DNA of 64,000 nucleotides, from NCBI GenBank assembly GCA_030374805.1, contig JARGSG010000043.1:1-64000 (forward strand), in the 5' to 3' direction. The stretch's first letter is position 1; each line of letters opens with the position of its first letter. Position numbers and translations under genes: made by a program. Positions 51,176 to 61,989 of the stretch are shown here, piece by piece. This DNA comes from Gracilaria gracilis (lineage: Eukaryota; Rhodophyta; Florideophyceae; Gracilariales; Gracilariaceae). The notes beneath the pieces are model-generated. The model saw nothing but the letters and a program-made list of their open reading frames with translations. It was not told the origin of the DNA and did not search any database.

Positions 51176-52054
51176 AAAGTATCCACTTGGGTCAGTCGTG
51201 GAGCACAAAGATGGAAACTGTAGCGGCTGATGTGTTGTATGAGAAATGAGGTTGCATGGTACCGTGTGTACGAGATGCAGGCGTTTCTCTTCCAGACAGA
51301 ACGTCAGACTTGGTGCTGGGCTGCTTGCACAATGGAAGGGTTGCCCACAGTCACGCTCACGTAGTCACCTGCATCCGATTGATGTATGTACTACGTCAAA
51401 TTCGACTGTATAGAGCTGGTTGCGGGTTTTGACAGCGAGCAATTTGAGTGTTGTAGCTTCAGAAAAGACTATGGGCCACATTCTAACGAGAGGGGCATTG
51501 AAAAGGGGTGGATCGAGAGCTTCATACGAAATGGCTAAGACTCCCAGGAGAAGTTGTTGCTGCGTCATTGAGCCAAGTTGCCAAAGTTCCGGACAGGACA
51601 CGAGTATACGTATAGAGGGGTAATATAATATGGCTTTCCCAAAGATTCTAGTTGAAGCCGTTCTTGGCTTCTGCAAGCTGAGCGAACTGTCGCCTCAAAA
51701 GTAACCAAAAGGAGTTGCAAATGAGATGTAGGACAGATGTCAACAATCTTTCTTCTCGAAAGTTCACGCTCCCAATCAAGTCCAACGTTTAATGAATCCT
51801 TGCAAACTAATAAAGATAATGGCGGAAGCTAAAGGATGCCTCGTGAAACTCAGTCCAAAGCTTTTCGACATCCAGAAGTCACGAAGACGTTTATCGTAGA
51901 CTTCCGGAGAGCTTCAGAAGAAGGAATAACGAAATCCGTCATCAAGATACGGTTCCTAGTCATTGATTTACACAAAATGGGAAGAGTAAGGACAATACAA
52001 CAGCATTCCGAGTGGAAGTAGTCTCATGTCCCCAGGACTATGCAGTGCGCGGTT
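51176..52054. other. Intergenic without recognised gene
   Basis: Region between the convergent MutS and NDUFS2 genes. A 103-codon frame (51365-51676, -) and a small basic frame (51836-52021, +) have no recognisable motif. Confidence 0.35.
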
Positions 52055-54165
52055 TTAACGATCAATTTCCTGCATCAATGACGAAGTTACACAGTTCGAT
52101 ACAAACTTTTTGGTCAGTTTCATGTCTCGCTAAGGAGTGAAGATATTGGAGCAATTTTCACTTACACCCTGTTCGAGCGTGGCGAATCAAAGTTCATGAC
52201 AAGAAAGAAGCAGAAACACATTGCAAGTTAGATGTGAACACGGACACATGATCTCTATGCCCTGGAATTCTGAAGGGGCCTGAACTTACGCTATAGGTTT
52301 GACAAGGTAGAATGCCAACGCAGGAAAAAAGAAGGGAAAAAGAAGTAGGTCAGTACCGTCATTTTGCGGCTCGTTCGGTTCATGTCCCTTTTCATGAAGG
52401 TACGTACAATACAATATCCTGTGTTCCAATAATGGTCACAGCATCAGCTACCATATGTCCCTTTCCCATCATATTCAGGGCAGCCAAATGAGCGAACCCT
52501 GGTGCTCGAATGCCGCATCTGTATGGGCGATTTGTACCATTCGAAACTAGATATACTCCAAACTCTCCTTTCGGAGCTTCAACAGCAGTATATGTGTCTC
52601 CCGCGGGCACTGAAAATCCTTCAGAGTAGAGCTTGAAATGGTGAATGAGTGCCTCCATGGATTGCTTCATATTCTCACGAGAAGGAGGCGAAATCTTACG
52701 GTCATCGACCTTGATTTCTCCTTCTGGCATTTGGTTGAGGCATTGTATAATAATGTCCAGAGACTGTCTCATTTCTTCCACGCGGATAAGATAACGGTCA
52801 TAGCAGTCACCATTGATACCAACCGGGACCTTGAAATCAACATATTCATAAGCATCGTACGGTTGTGACTTTCGCAAGTCCCATGATACTCCAGAACCTC
52901 TGAGCATTGGTCCTGAGAATCCCCAATCGAGAGCCTCCGCAGCAGTTACGACACCAATGTCTACAAGTCTTTGCTTCCAGATACGATTTCCTGTGAGCAT
53001 CTCTTCAATTTCATCGATTCTTGAAACAAAAGATTTGCAGAAAGCGTAAATATCATCCATGAGTCCAAGAGGGATGTCTTGAGCAACTCCACCCGGTCTA
53101 ACATAGGCAGAGTGGAGACGTGCTCCCGAAACACGCTCGTAGAACTCCATAAGCTTTTCTCGTTCTTCAAAAGCCCACAGGAATGGAGTTAGCGCACCGA
53201 CATCCATTCCCTAGTATGAGATTGAAGTAGCGGAAATGACGAAAACGATAGGTTAATAAACATGCACATAGAATTGCTAATCAAGGTGACGAAACGTATA
53301 CATACATGACAGCCGACCGCCAGGAGATGGTTCAGGATACGGGTGATCTCAGCGAATAGTGTTCGAATATACTTGGCGCGCATTGGAACTTCAATCTTAA
53401 GCAGTTTTTCAACAGCGAGAGAGTAGCATTGTTCCTGAGCCATCATCGACACATAGTCCAAACGATCAAAGTATGGAAGCGCCTGAAGATAGGTTTTGTA
53501 CTCTATGAGCTTTTCTGTACCGCGGTGTAGGAGACCAATATGTGGGTCAAGCTTGACAGCAACTTCGCCATCAAGTTCTAGCACAAGACGAAGCACTCCG
53601 TGAGCAGCTTTGTTTCGCAAGTTAACAGGTGGTCGTTAGAACGCTGGGGTTATCCAAAAAAACATGACGATGAGAGCATGAATTCCAAACGAGATGTGTA
53701 AAGAAGCAACTTACCCTTTAGTAACAAAGACGATATTAACGCAACGCAGAGTATACGAAATTAGGATTGAGCGCATTCGAAGATTGTTGGATTGTTGTTT
53801 CTAGTCAGCAATCTGCAATTTCACATAACCTCTCATTGAGAATCGTAAATATTGGAAGCCATCTACGCCACACAGGAAAGATGAAAGAAGCGTACCGGAT
53901 GCTGCGGACCAAAGTTTAGCGTAAAGTTTCGGATATCAAGCTGCTTCTCACGATCAGCACGCATGCGCGCAAGTTCATGAGGTTCGAGCTGATCAATGTG
54001 AACGTCACCAGCGACTGTGTTCACCGCAGCGTCGATGAAATAAGGGTCAGCCTTTCCAGCTGCGCCAACGGAAGCAAGCTGACCCCCTCGCGTAGCCAGC
54101 GAGCGCGCATGAGTGAAGGTTGGATTGGAGATAGTCCCGAAACGGGATGCGAACGTTCGCAACAT
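52055..54165 (-). CDS. NDUFS2: Complex I 49 kDa subunit (NDUFS2/Nad7), nuclear, four exons
   Basis: Start ATG at 54165 ([16 protein letters not shown], a mitochondrial leader). Exon 1, 54165-53896, ends in [11 protein letters not shown]. Exon 2, 53608-53306, starts [15 protein letters not shown] and ends LLAVGCH. Exon 3, 53210-52404, starts [18 protein letters not shown] and ends [13 protein letters not shown] 15-nt last exon, 52069-52055, adds Glu-Ile-Asp-Arg-stop, matching the family ending GEVDR. Introns 2 and 3 are GT-AG. For intron 1 the frame needs the acceptor one base before the AG (ACAAA then GCTGCT), so that junction is uncertain. Total about 464 residues, the family norm. It contributes to the quinone site of respiratory complex I. 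Nuclear location is usual for red algae. Confidence 0.88.
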
Positions 54166-54752
54166 CGTGAGGATCGCCGGGCGGCGCAATAACAAAGGCG
54201 AGGCTTTGAACAACGGCTTTCGTAGTGGGGGATGGGGACGAGGTCAGATGGAGGTAAGAGAAGATGCGAGCAGTATCGTGTCGCAGATGGATAAGTTGCA
54301 AATGCTGACGTGATGCCAATTGGGCTCTTGTCGATGCCATGGGCGCATCCAATTGTGGCGCTCCTATGCGCCATGCACAAGAACGGTTTCCGGCCGCTTA
54401 CAGACAGTCCACGTACTGTAATGGATGGTCGCATGTCAGCGAGGACTACGTGTACCGTGTACACTACACGTACGTGTAGACATACACGTATTTGTCAGTA
54501 CTGAGTCAGTACAGTACTACTGACTCCCTACGTACAACGCCCTACGGACAGCTTCCGGTGTACCGTGTACATGTCAGTTGAGCCTAACCTTCAATCAGGA
54601 AAGCCCAAAAAAATGACCTTCTGGTGTCGAAAAGTTTCGGCAACGCATCATCGACGAATCTGCGAAGGCCTCAGCTTGGCGCCAAAGTACAAAGGCTGAC
54701 TAACGCCGCACGCATATTGTTCATCGTTCTTTAGAGAAAGACCAAAACCAAA
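54166..54752. promoter_or_regulatory. Divergent promoter region rich in GTAC palindromes
   Basis: Upstream DNA shared by the divergent NDUFS2 and PIN4 genes. It contains a perfect 16-nt palindrome CTACACGTACGTGTAG (54464-54479) and a cluster of GTAC, CACGTA and AGTCAGTACTGACT-like dyads up to about 54575. These could be binding sites of dimeric factors; this is inference. Confidence 0.35.
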
Positions 54753-55193
54753 ATGGGAAAGAAAGGAGGTAAAGGAGCCAGCTCGAGCTCAGGTACAGGA
54801 AAGGGAAAGGGGCAGGCCGGTCCAAGCAATGCGAACAAGGGCGGAAAGGGAGGAAAAGGCGGTAAGGGCGGGAAAGACGACATGAAGAACTGCAACTACG
54901 TCAAAGCCCGTCACATTCTCTGTGAGAAATATGGAAAGATTGACGAAGCCTTCAACGAGCTCAAGGAGAAGTACCCTGGCAAGATTCCACCCGCCAAGTT
55001 TGGCGAGATTGCCAAGAAGTATAGTGAATGCTCGTCAGCCAACTCTGGTGGTAATCTGGGCTGGTTCCCGCGCGGAAAGATGGTTGGAGCCTTTGAGGAG
55101 AAGGCGTTTAATACCCCGCCTGGACAGGTCACTGCTCCATTTAAAAGCAGTGCAGGTTACCATATTGTCCTCGTTGAAGGTCGTAAGATGTAA
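54753..55193 (+). CDS. PIN4: Parvulin peptidyl-prolyl isomerase, PIN4/Par14 type
   Basis: 146 residues. A Lys/Gly-rich N-terminus (KKGGKGASSSSGTGKGKG) as in human Par14 is followed by a single rotamase domain: VKARHILCEKYGK, FGEIAKKYSECSSANSGGNLGWFPRGKMVGAFE, and a final SSAGYHIVLVEGRKM. Two active-site His (in ARHIL and GYHIV) are present. It lacks a WW domain, so it is not a phospho-Ser/Pro Pin1 type. It catalyses proline cis-trans isomerisation; Par14 binds DNA and pre-ribosomes. Compact single exon. Confidence 0.92.
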   Translation: MGKKGGKGASSSSGTGKGKGQAGPSNANKGGKGGKGGKGGKDDMKNCNYVKARHILCEKYGKIDEAFNELKEKYPGKIPPAKFGEIAKKYSECSSANSGGNLGWFPRGKMVGAFEEKAFNTPPGQVTAPFKSSAGYHIVLVEGRKM

Positions 55194-55532
55194 ACAGGAG
55201 CTTTGCCTGCGTCATCTACAATCTGCCTCGTATAGCCATAATCCTCTCGCATTATAATGCCACATCTGCCAGCGTCCCTCCGCTTGGCCTTTGTTCCGCT
55301 TTTATGACAATTACCTTCATATTCGAAGAGCATTCTTCGTCATCTGAAACCCAACGCTTTAACTCACATCAAGGTCGAATACGTAGCAACCCCATCCAAT
55401 TCTTCCGTTGGGTATTAGAAACCTAGCAATACTGGGCAACATACCTTCCGTAACGCATAAACCTGCCATGAATAAGCGAGGCGCCATGAGTTCTTGAACA
55501 GCCCTCACGTGGCCCAGGGGCAGGACGCAACC

Positions 55533-58168
55533 CAGGCCCGTATCAATGACTGACTAACTAACGCATAAAACAAGGGTGACTAGACTAACTAACTAGAACA
55601 AAACAGAGCATTAGTCATTATACGTGTACAGGCAGAACACGAGGAACATGTGTTATACCTCGTCCAGGTGTACACAACTTTTCTTCAAGACATGACTTAG
55701 TATGTCTTGTGATAAATGCTCAAGAGTGGACAATGGCCACCGAAAGCTACCATTCCATCCGACCATAATCTCTATCATGACCGTTCCTTCCGATGCACCA
55801 CCTACTGAATCACACATATCCGCGACTGCTGTCATCCAAAAACAGGCCGCGCAACAGCATAAACGTAGGGGCCCAAGCAAAGGCAAAGGATCAAGCACCA
55901 AACAATCCATTTGAAGCACTAACGCAGCCCACATCTTTCCACATTGCGATCGTCCAAAATTTCGATGTAACGTCTGCGATGTTGTGCGCAGTATGAACAA
56001 ATCGTACTCTAACAGTAACGTAATACTACATTACAAAACGCATCATCATGGGCTCTATCAGAAACTACAACAAATGCTCAACACAAACAAATCTGATGCT
56101 GCTATTCGGAACGCAATTTTACGCGAACGAAGGTTTCAATGTCCTACTGCAAACGCCTCTTCAATCGTTTCATTCTTTCAAAACGTTCCCGATACAAAGG
56201 TTCAGCAATCAATTCCAAACAAAGTTCTACAAAGTGTGTCACTAATTATGTTTGCATGTGCGACGGAGATTCCTCTGAGTAGCATCGGAACACCGACTTT
56301 TCAAGGACTGGTTGACATATTGGGAGGTCGCATACAATTTGCCAGCAAGCAATTGTTGGAATCGTACCTGGTGGCGACCTACAAGGCAATTTGTGAGCAG
56401 TTGCAGAAGAGAGTGAGGCAGGCAAGGACAGGCTCACTCACTTTTGATGGATGGAGCGCAGCTCTTGGAGCACCAATAATGGGAGTCACATGGCATTATA
56501 TTGATCAAGGGTGGAATCTTCGCTCTGTACCGGTTACAACCCTGAATCTCGCCGACTTGCCGAAAACATCAGAGCATCTTTGCGATGTATTGCAAGAAAT
56601 TGTTTCTACAAATCTGATTGTAGGATCAGATGACGTTTGTATTTCTACTGTGACAAGTGACAATGAGCCCGCAACCGCACGTGCTATTGACCAATTTACT
56701 AACTATACTGGTTCTGTTCGCTGTGTTGTGCATACTCTTGCTCTAGTAGTGAATGATGTGTTCAAGCCAGATACTCCGTGGCAGAAGTACATGGATCACG
56801 TGAACAAAGTTACATCATATTTTAACTACCACTCCAAAGCAAGCATGTTGCTTAGAGATATACAAATGAGTGAGGGCATTACTTGCGATCGTATTCAGAA
56901 ATTGAAGCACGATATACCGACCCGTTGGCATTCAAGGCTTGCAGCTATGACTACATATCTAACACGGTCAGCTAATATTGCATCTGTCGCTGAGCGGCTC
57001 TCTATTTCTAGCGATGATTTGCCGCAATTGACCTCCGAACATCTCAACTGTCTGGTGGAAATTGTTACCGCGCTTAAGGAGGTTCGTCGAGTGGCACGAC
57101 AACTAGAAGCTGACAGATATGTGTCAATGTCACGTGCACCTCGAATCATACAAGAACTGTATGAGACACTGAAGATCATGTCTGGAGATTTAATTCCAAG
57201 CGCGACACTCTACCACGACATACCATCTCCTTTGCAGAGTGAGTGGCTCTCAGGTCTTGAGCCGATTGCTTTGGCGCCAATTGCCAGCAATGCTTCTTTT
57301 GACCAGGCGAGAGACAGTGCACGTAAAGTGAGATTGGTGAAGCCCGCTGCACGATCACTTTGTCGTGAGTTGTGCGTTGCCTTGCGCAACAGATTGGGTA
57401 ACTTGTGGAGGCCTGTGGAGCAGTCAGCCGTGCTCTGGGAGCCTAATGCATCATCTACTCTACCACATGGTTCTACGTTAACATCTTTGTCGAGAGATCG
57501 ACGTGTTTTGCTGTTTCATCTTGCGGCTTTATTGGATATCAACGAGTGTGAGTTGGAATGTCTTGGTGGTGATCTTAGTAGCAGACAGGAATACTTTTCA
57601 TTGCTTTACGAGGGTTTGGTTCGTGAGATTAATGTATTGGACGAATCCATTTCGTTATCTACAAACTCTTTGGAGACCCTCTTTCGTTTATTTCATAATC
57701 AAATGCGTGAGATGTTGAAGAATACTGGTCGGAAGGAACCAAATGAGGCACTCCTGTTTTGGAAATCAGCAAATGAAAGTCCGGGTTTGGTCAGCCCTGT
57801 GCCTTTCAACATGGTGGCGCGGGCTTTACTTGCCTCGCAAGCTTCCTCAGCAGCGGCTGAACGACTTTTTAGTGACCTGGGGCGGCGGGAAGGTTCTCAG
57901 AGTCAGTCGCTGCTTTCCAGTACCACTGAAATGTGCGCCATTATTCGGGCATATGTTACTAATGAAGTACAAACTAGTGCAGTTGGCCAAAGTGGAATGC
58001 TGCACCCCAGGGGGCAGTCCTTCAAACGTCTCGCTCGCACTATTTCTGCTGTTGTTTGGGAGTCTGAGACTCGGTCAACTTGATGACTACTTCTGACTAA
58101 CTAGGAAAAACGGCGGTGACTAATGACTAGCGACAAGGACAAATTAGTTAGTCACTTATACGGCCCTG
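55533..58168 (+). mobile_element. hAT-family DNA transposon
   Basis: Terminal inverted repeats CAGGCCCGTATCAATGAC (55533-55550) and, read inwards from 58168, CAGGGCCGTATAAGTGAC. Both are followed inwards by ACTAACTAA-type sub-terminal repeats. An exact 8-bp duplication ACGCAACC flanks the element (55525-55532 and 58169-58176), diagnostic of hAT. 2636 bp, with one transposase gene carrying an in-frame TGA near its 5' end. Confidence 0.93.
55702..58083 (+). CDS. hAT transposase with BED zinc finger
   Basis: The main frame is open from 55915 to 58083 (about 722 codons). Directly upstream the same frame is open again from an ATG at 55702, interrupted only by TGA 55912-55914. The N-terminal part has a basic linker (HKRRGPSKGKG). 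A BED finger follows the stop (RCNVCDVVRSMN, then NVILHYKTHHHG). The RNase-H-type core contains LTFDGWSA, the DNEPATARAID region, CVVHTLALVVND and TRWHSRLAAM. The C-terminal dimerisation motif is ASSAAAERLFSDLGRREGSQ. It moves the element that carries it. Whether it is made depends on the TGA or on a downstream start (first ATG at 55993, after the finger's first Cys pair). Confidence 0.85.
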
Positions 58169-60299
58169 ACGCAACCCCACAGCCAACGGTAGCAGACTAG
58201 CATAGCGTATTTCAGAGTGAAACCGTGGACGGAATGAACGCTCTACCAACCTTGCGTAGTACTCATTGCAACTTATCGCCTGTAAATGAATCCATGATTA
58301 CCTGTCGGAGTACAAGTACGTTAGTAAACCTCATAAATCTCTGTTTAATGTGTATATCTTCTTCTTCTGCTTCTTATTTACGACCATCGTACGTTGATTT
58401 CTCGTACGTCGTGAGGTACATAATGAACATTCAATACCCACAGCACTTTATCTACGTATGCTAATATAGCTGCTAACTTGAAATGTTCAGTCGTGCCACG
58501 ATCACTGAGCTACGTAGTTCTTGCGTAAACAAAGCGCTACATCTCAAAGGTATTCTCGGTTGCGTTAGAGCATTTCGCTACCGATGATCATCGCCTTTTA
58601 TCCCTTGTTCCTCCCAGATTATACCTCTTCATTCACCCTCTGTGTAGGTCATCGGCAGAGGGGAACACCACGACAAGGCGCTCTTGCTAGTACCACGTTG
58701 TCCCATCAGAAGATCATGACAAGATTCCCTCGTACCAACCCTCATATCGTCGGCGACATTAGTACCAAAGAATCAGCTCGAAATCTGTACATCATTAAAA
58801 CATAACATTTGGCTATGTGTCTTTCTACCAAGATAGAGCTACATCTCATTTGATTACTGACACACTTGTTTTCCACGGTTGTTTAGCATCATATAACGAC
58901 AATAGGTGTACTACTGGACGAGAATGGTTCTTGAAGTGATTGCACATCAAGGCACAATCCTAGTATCATGTGATCCTAGCCTAGGATTCCTAGGATTGCG
59001 AAAGGCATTCGAAAGTCAAGTTTGTTCTATATCACATACAAACTGACAAACTAACCTTCAATTACTCATAGGTTGAAGTGACATTTCTATACCTCTTCTC
59101 CTACTTCACTGAATTTTTGTTCCACAAAATATGCAGCTGCGTAACAGTAGCTTGCAGTGAAGGTTCTCCAGGTGCGTAGACAAAAGGGACCTGTGGTTGC
59201 AACCAAATCGTATATGAGCTTAGCGAGATATAGAGGATGCTACGCGCGGATGGAAACCACAAACCCTTGTATTCCGAAAGAATCCCGATTATACAGCGGA
59301 ATCCCTTTCAAAACGTACCAATGGCGGCTGTAGGGCCCCTTATTGTAAGCAATAATGATAGCTATTATCACCGACTAAAAAGTATTGTGGGTTATCCCAT
59401 TAAGGGGGTCAAGTTGAAAGAGACCGGTGACCGAGGTCACCAAGTGTTAGGGCTATATGTCGACAGCAGGGTTCTCCTACAGCTACGAAATAAGGCTTGA
59501 CCAGACTAAAGAAGAAGAAGTGGCAGGATACTACTTCTCTCACCAGAAGAACACCTGCATATCCCTTGCTTCCAGAACAAGCCTAGAAGGATGAACGTTT
59601 GGAAGGAAAAGCTACTTGATTGTGAAGCATAAACGTAAAACACTCGCGGAGCATTTCACTCCCCAGAACTCCGATGTTGGAAACACAGCAAAACTATAGA
59701 CGACGTTCCTTGCTTCTAAGGATACACATACAATATTTGTCCCTTATAAAGTGTGCAGAATACGGGGACCACTTCGTCGACTGAACGAGACTTCCACTGT
59801 CAAAAGCGATTTGGCTTCTTTGAAATAGACGAGGGCCTTCTCAATTCCCTACCCAACTGCTGTTCACAGCAAAGCCTTACAGTTTTTTGAAAGCAAGACA
59901 TACCCAACGGCGAGAGCGCCAATCTAGATTTCTTGCAAAGGCCCGAGCTCATGAAAAACTTAAGGGTCGAGTTCAAAGGCTCAGCCATACTTCGTGCACG
60001 TTATCCACATAGAGTACGCAAGGACCTTCCCTCTTCTCCTTGTAGAACTAGCACTCTTGTATGCACAAACGTCACCATGTGCTGTATGGGGCTTCCTTTT
60101 TACTTCTCACCCCTTTCGCATCGTTTGTCCCAGTTGGACCGTAAATGAAACGATTCGGCAGGGACTAGCCTCCAATGTCATGACATCATTTATGAAATGA
60201 AGCGTTCAGAAGTAACACCAGACAATTACTTAAAGATCTGTCCCTACCCTCACTGAATTCTTCGTTCTGGTAACGCTCTCGTCAATCGAAGAAGACACG
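58169..60299. other. Intergenic without recognised gene
   Basis: 2.1 kb with only short frames lacking motifs. A small inverted-repeat cluster with CCTAGGATTCCTAGGATT lies near 58970-58998. The promoter of the Hint gene must be near the end. Confidence 0.4.
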
Positions 60300-61655
60300 A
60301 TGGTCGCCGTCAAGTCCATTATCTGCCTCGCCGCACTCGTTGCCAGTGCTTATGCTGCCGCCACTGGCCGCAATGCTCGTCAATTCCTTCCGTCTGACAT
60401 TAAGGACAAGTACTCCTTGTTTGTGAAACAAGGTTCTTGTGCCAGCACTGTTGAATTCAAATCTTTCTCTAACAGGGCACCTGGTGTTTACGCTGTGCCT
60501 CACAACAAGATTCTGGAAGATGGCACAGTTTGCTCTGGTGAAGACGAGTTCAAAATTGTCTCCAAGGAGACCATCATCGAAAGTGGAAATGAGGAAGTTC
60601 TCAACATGAAGCCAGTCAATGGTATTATTAATGAGCTCAACAAGCAAGGAGCCACCTTCATGTTGGGTTATGAAAAGGTTGGTCGCAAATGCGGACCAGC
60701 TAGCACTCCGGCCAAATCTGTTGCTGTCTTTGTTGACGAAGAGAAAAAGATTCTGATTCCGGGTCTTATCACCTTATTCCCGGGAGCCAAGTACATGATT
60801 GTCTACGACAGCAGCTCTCCTACTCCGTGTACTTATTTCGCCCAACACAGTGACCGAGTTATTGGTGTTGCTGCCACTCCGACTCCGGTTCCAGCAGTTG
60901 CTGTTACTCCGGGCCCTGTCGAGGAAGAGCTCGCTCCTTCTATGGAATCTGAAGGTGACAATACCGCTGTCGCTGCTGCTGCCGGTGCTGCTGGTGGAGC
61001 CGCCGCCGCTGGCACTGCCGCCGCCGCTAGTACTACCACTGATGACGAAGCTCAGATTGACGAGTTAGACGAAGATATGTCCGAACCTTCGTCCAGCCCC
61101 GAAGACGAAGATGACGGCTCCGCTTGCTTCCCGGCTGACGCTACTGTCGAACTTAAGGATGGTTCCAGCAAGACTATGGAAACCCTCGAACTCGGTGACC
61201 ATGTGAAGGTTGCCTCTGGCGAATTCTCCCCGGTCTTCATGTTCTCCCACAGAATGGGTGCCGTTTCGTACAAATTTGTTCGCATTAACGTTGCTTCCGG
61301 CGAGTCCCTGACGTTGACCAAGGGTCATTATCTTTACGTCAATGGACAGATGGCTGCTGCGGAATCCATTCGCGTTGGTGACTCTGTTGAGACCGAGACT
61401 GGGTTGGTTTCCGTTTCGTCCATTGAATCTGTCGTTTCTCGTGGTTTGTACAATCCCCAGACAGCCCATGGTGACATTATTGTCAACGGGGTTAGGGCCT
61501 CCACTTACACTACCGCCGTCGACACTAAGATGGCCCATTCGCTCCTCCTTCCACTTCGTACTGCGTTCCGCTTCGTTGGCGTGACCACCTCCTTGCTTGA
61601 TAACGGAGCCGACAAGATCGCCAACGTACTCCCCTCTGGTGGACTTGTTATGTAA
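60300..61655 (+). CDS. Secreted Hint (hedgehog/intein-type) protein
   Basis: 451 residues. Signal peptide (VKSIICLAALVASAYA). N-terminal domain to about 190 with five Cys and no family I recognise. An Ala/Pro-rich and acidic linker follows (TPTPVPAVAVTPGP, then AAAAGAAGGAAAAGTAAAAS). The Hint module begins at Ser-Ala-Cys276-Phe (CFPADATVELKDGS), with LELGDHV, the TxxH motif LTLTKGHYLYV (Thr340, His343), and ends IIVNGVRASTYT. In hedgehog proteins Cys starts self-cleavage and the end motif reads ASCY; here Cys is Thr. Self-cleavage, freeing a secreted N-terminal part, is the expected activity. Single exon with strong codon bias, so probably highly expressed. Confidence 0.88.
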   Translation: MVAVKSIICLAALVASAYAAATGRNARQFLPSDIKDKYSLFVKQGSCASTVEFKSFSNRAPGVYAVPHNKILEDGTVCSGEDEFKIVSKETIIESGNEEVLNMKPVNGIINELNKQGATFMLGYEKVGRKCGPASTPAKSVAVFVDEEKKILIPGLITLFPGAKYMIVYDSSSPTPCTYFAQHSDRVIGVAATPTPVPAVAVTPGPVEEELAPSMESEGDNTAVAAAAGAAGGAAAAGTAAAASTTTDDEAQIDELDEDMSEPSSSPEDEDDGSACFPADATVELKDGSSKTMETLELGDHVKVASGEFSPVFMFSHRMGAVSYKFVRINVASGESLTLTKGHYLYVNGQMAAAESIRVGDSVETETGLVSVSSIESVVSRGLYNPQTAHGDIIVNGVRASTYTTAVDTKMAHSLLLPLRTAFRFVGVTTSLLDNGADKIANVLPSGGLVM

Positions 61656-61989
61656 GTATCCAACCAAAACTAACATTAACTGTACTCAGCACGTTTGTGA
61701 CCTAGTGTTTCGAAGATCGTAGAGCGTGTTGTTGAGAGAACAAGCGTTGATATAGGTGCTGTGTAGAACGAAAAGTGAGTAAATATGATCACCTAATATC
61801 GCACAACACTGGTGTTTTCATCTGTTCCGCTCGTCGTACAAGCAATGCCACCAGGATCTCATAGACAATGCAAAGTTAAGCTACCCTTAGTAGGCATTTG
61901 AAACAATTGGGACAATGCTGAAGAAAAGTAGTAGAAGCACCCAGCTTCTGTTGTTGTTAATACATGATTCGTTCCCAATGAAATCAAGC

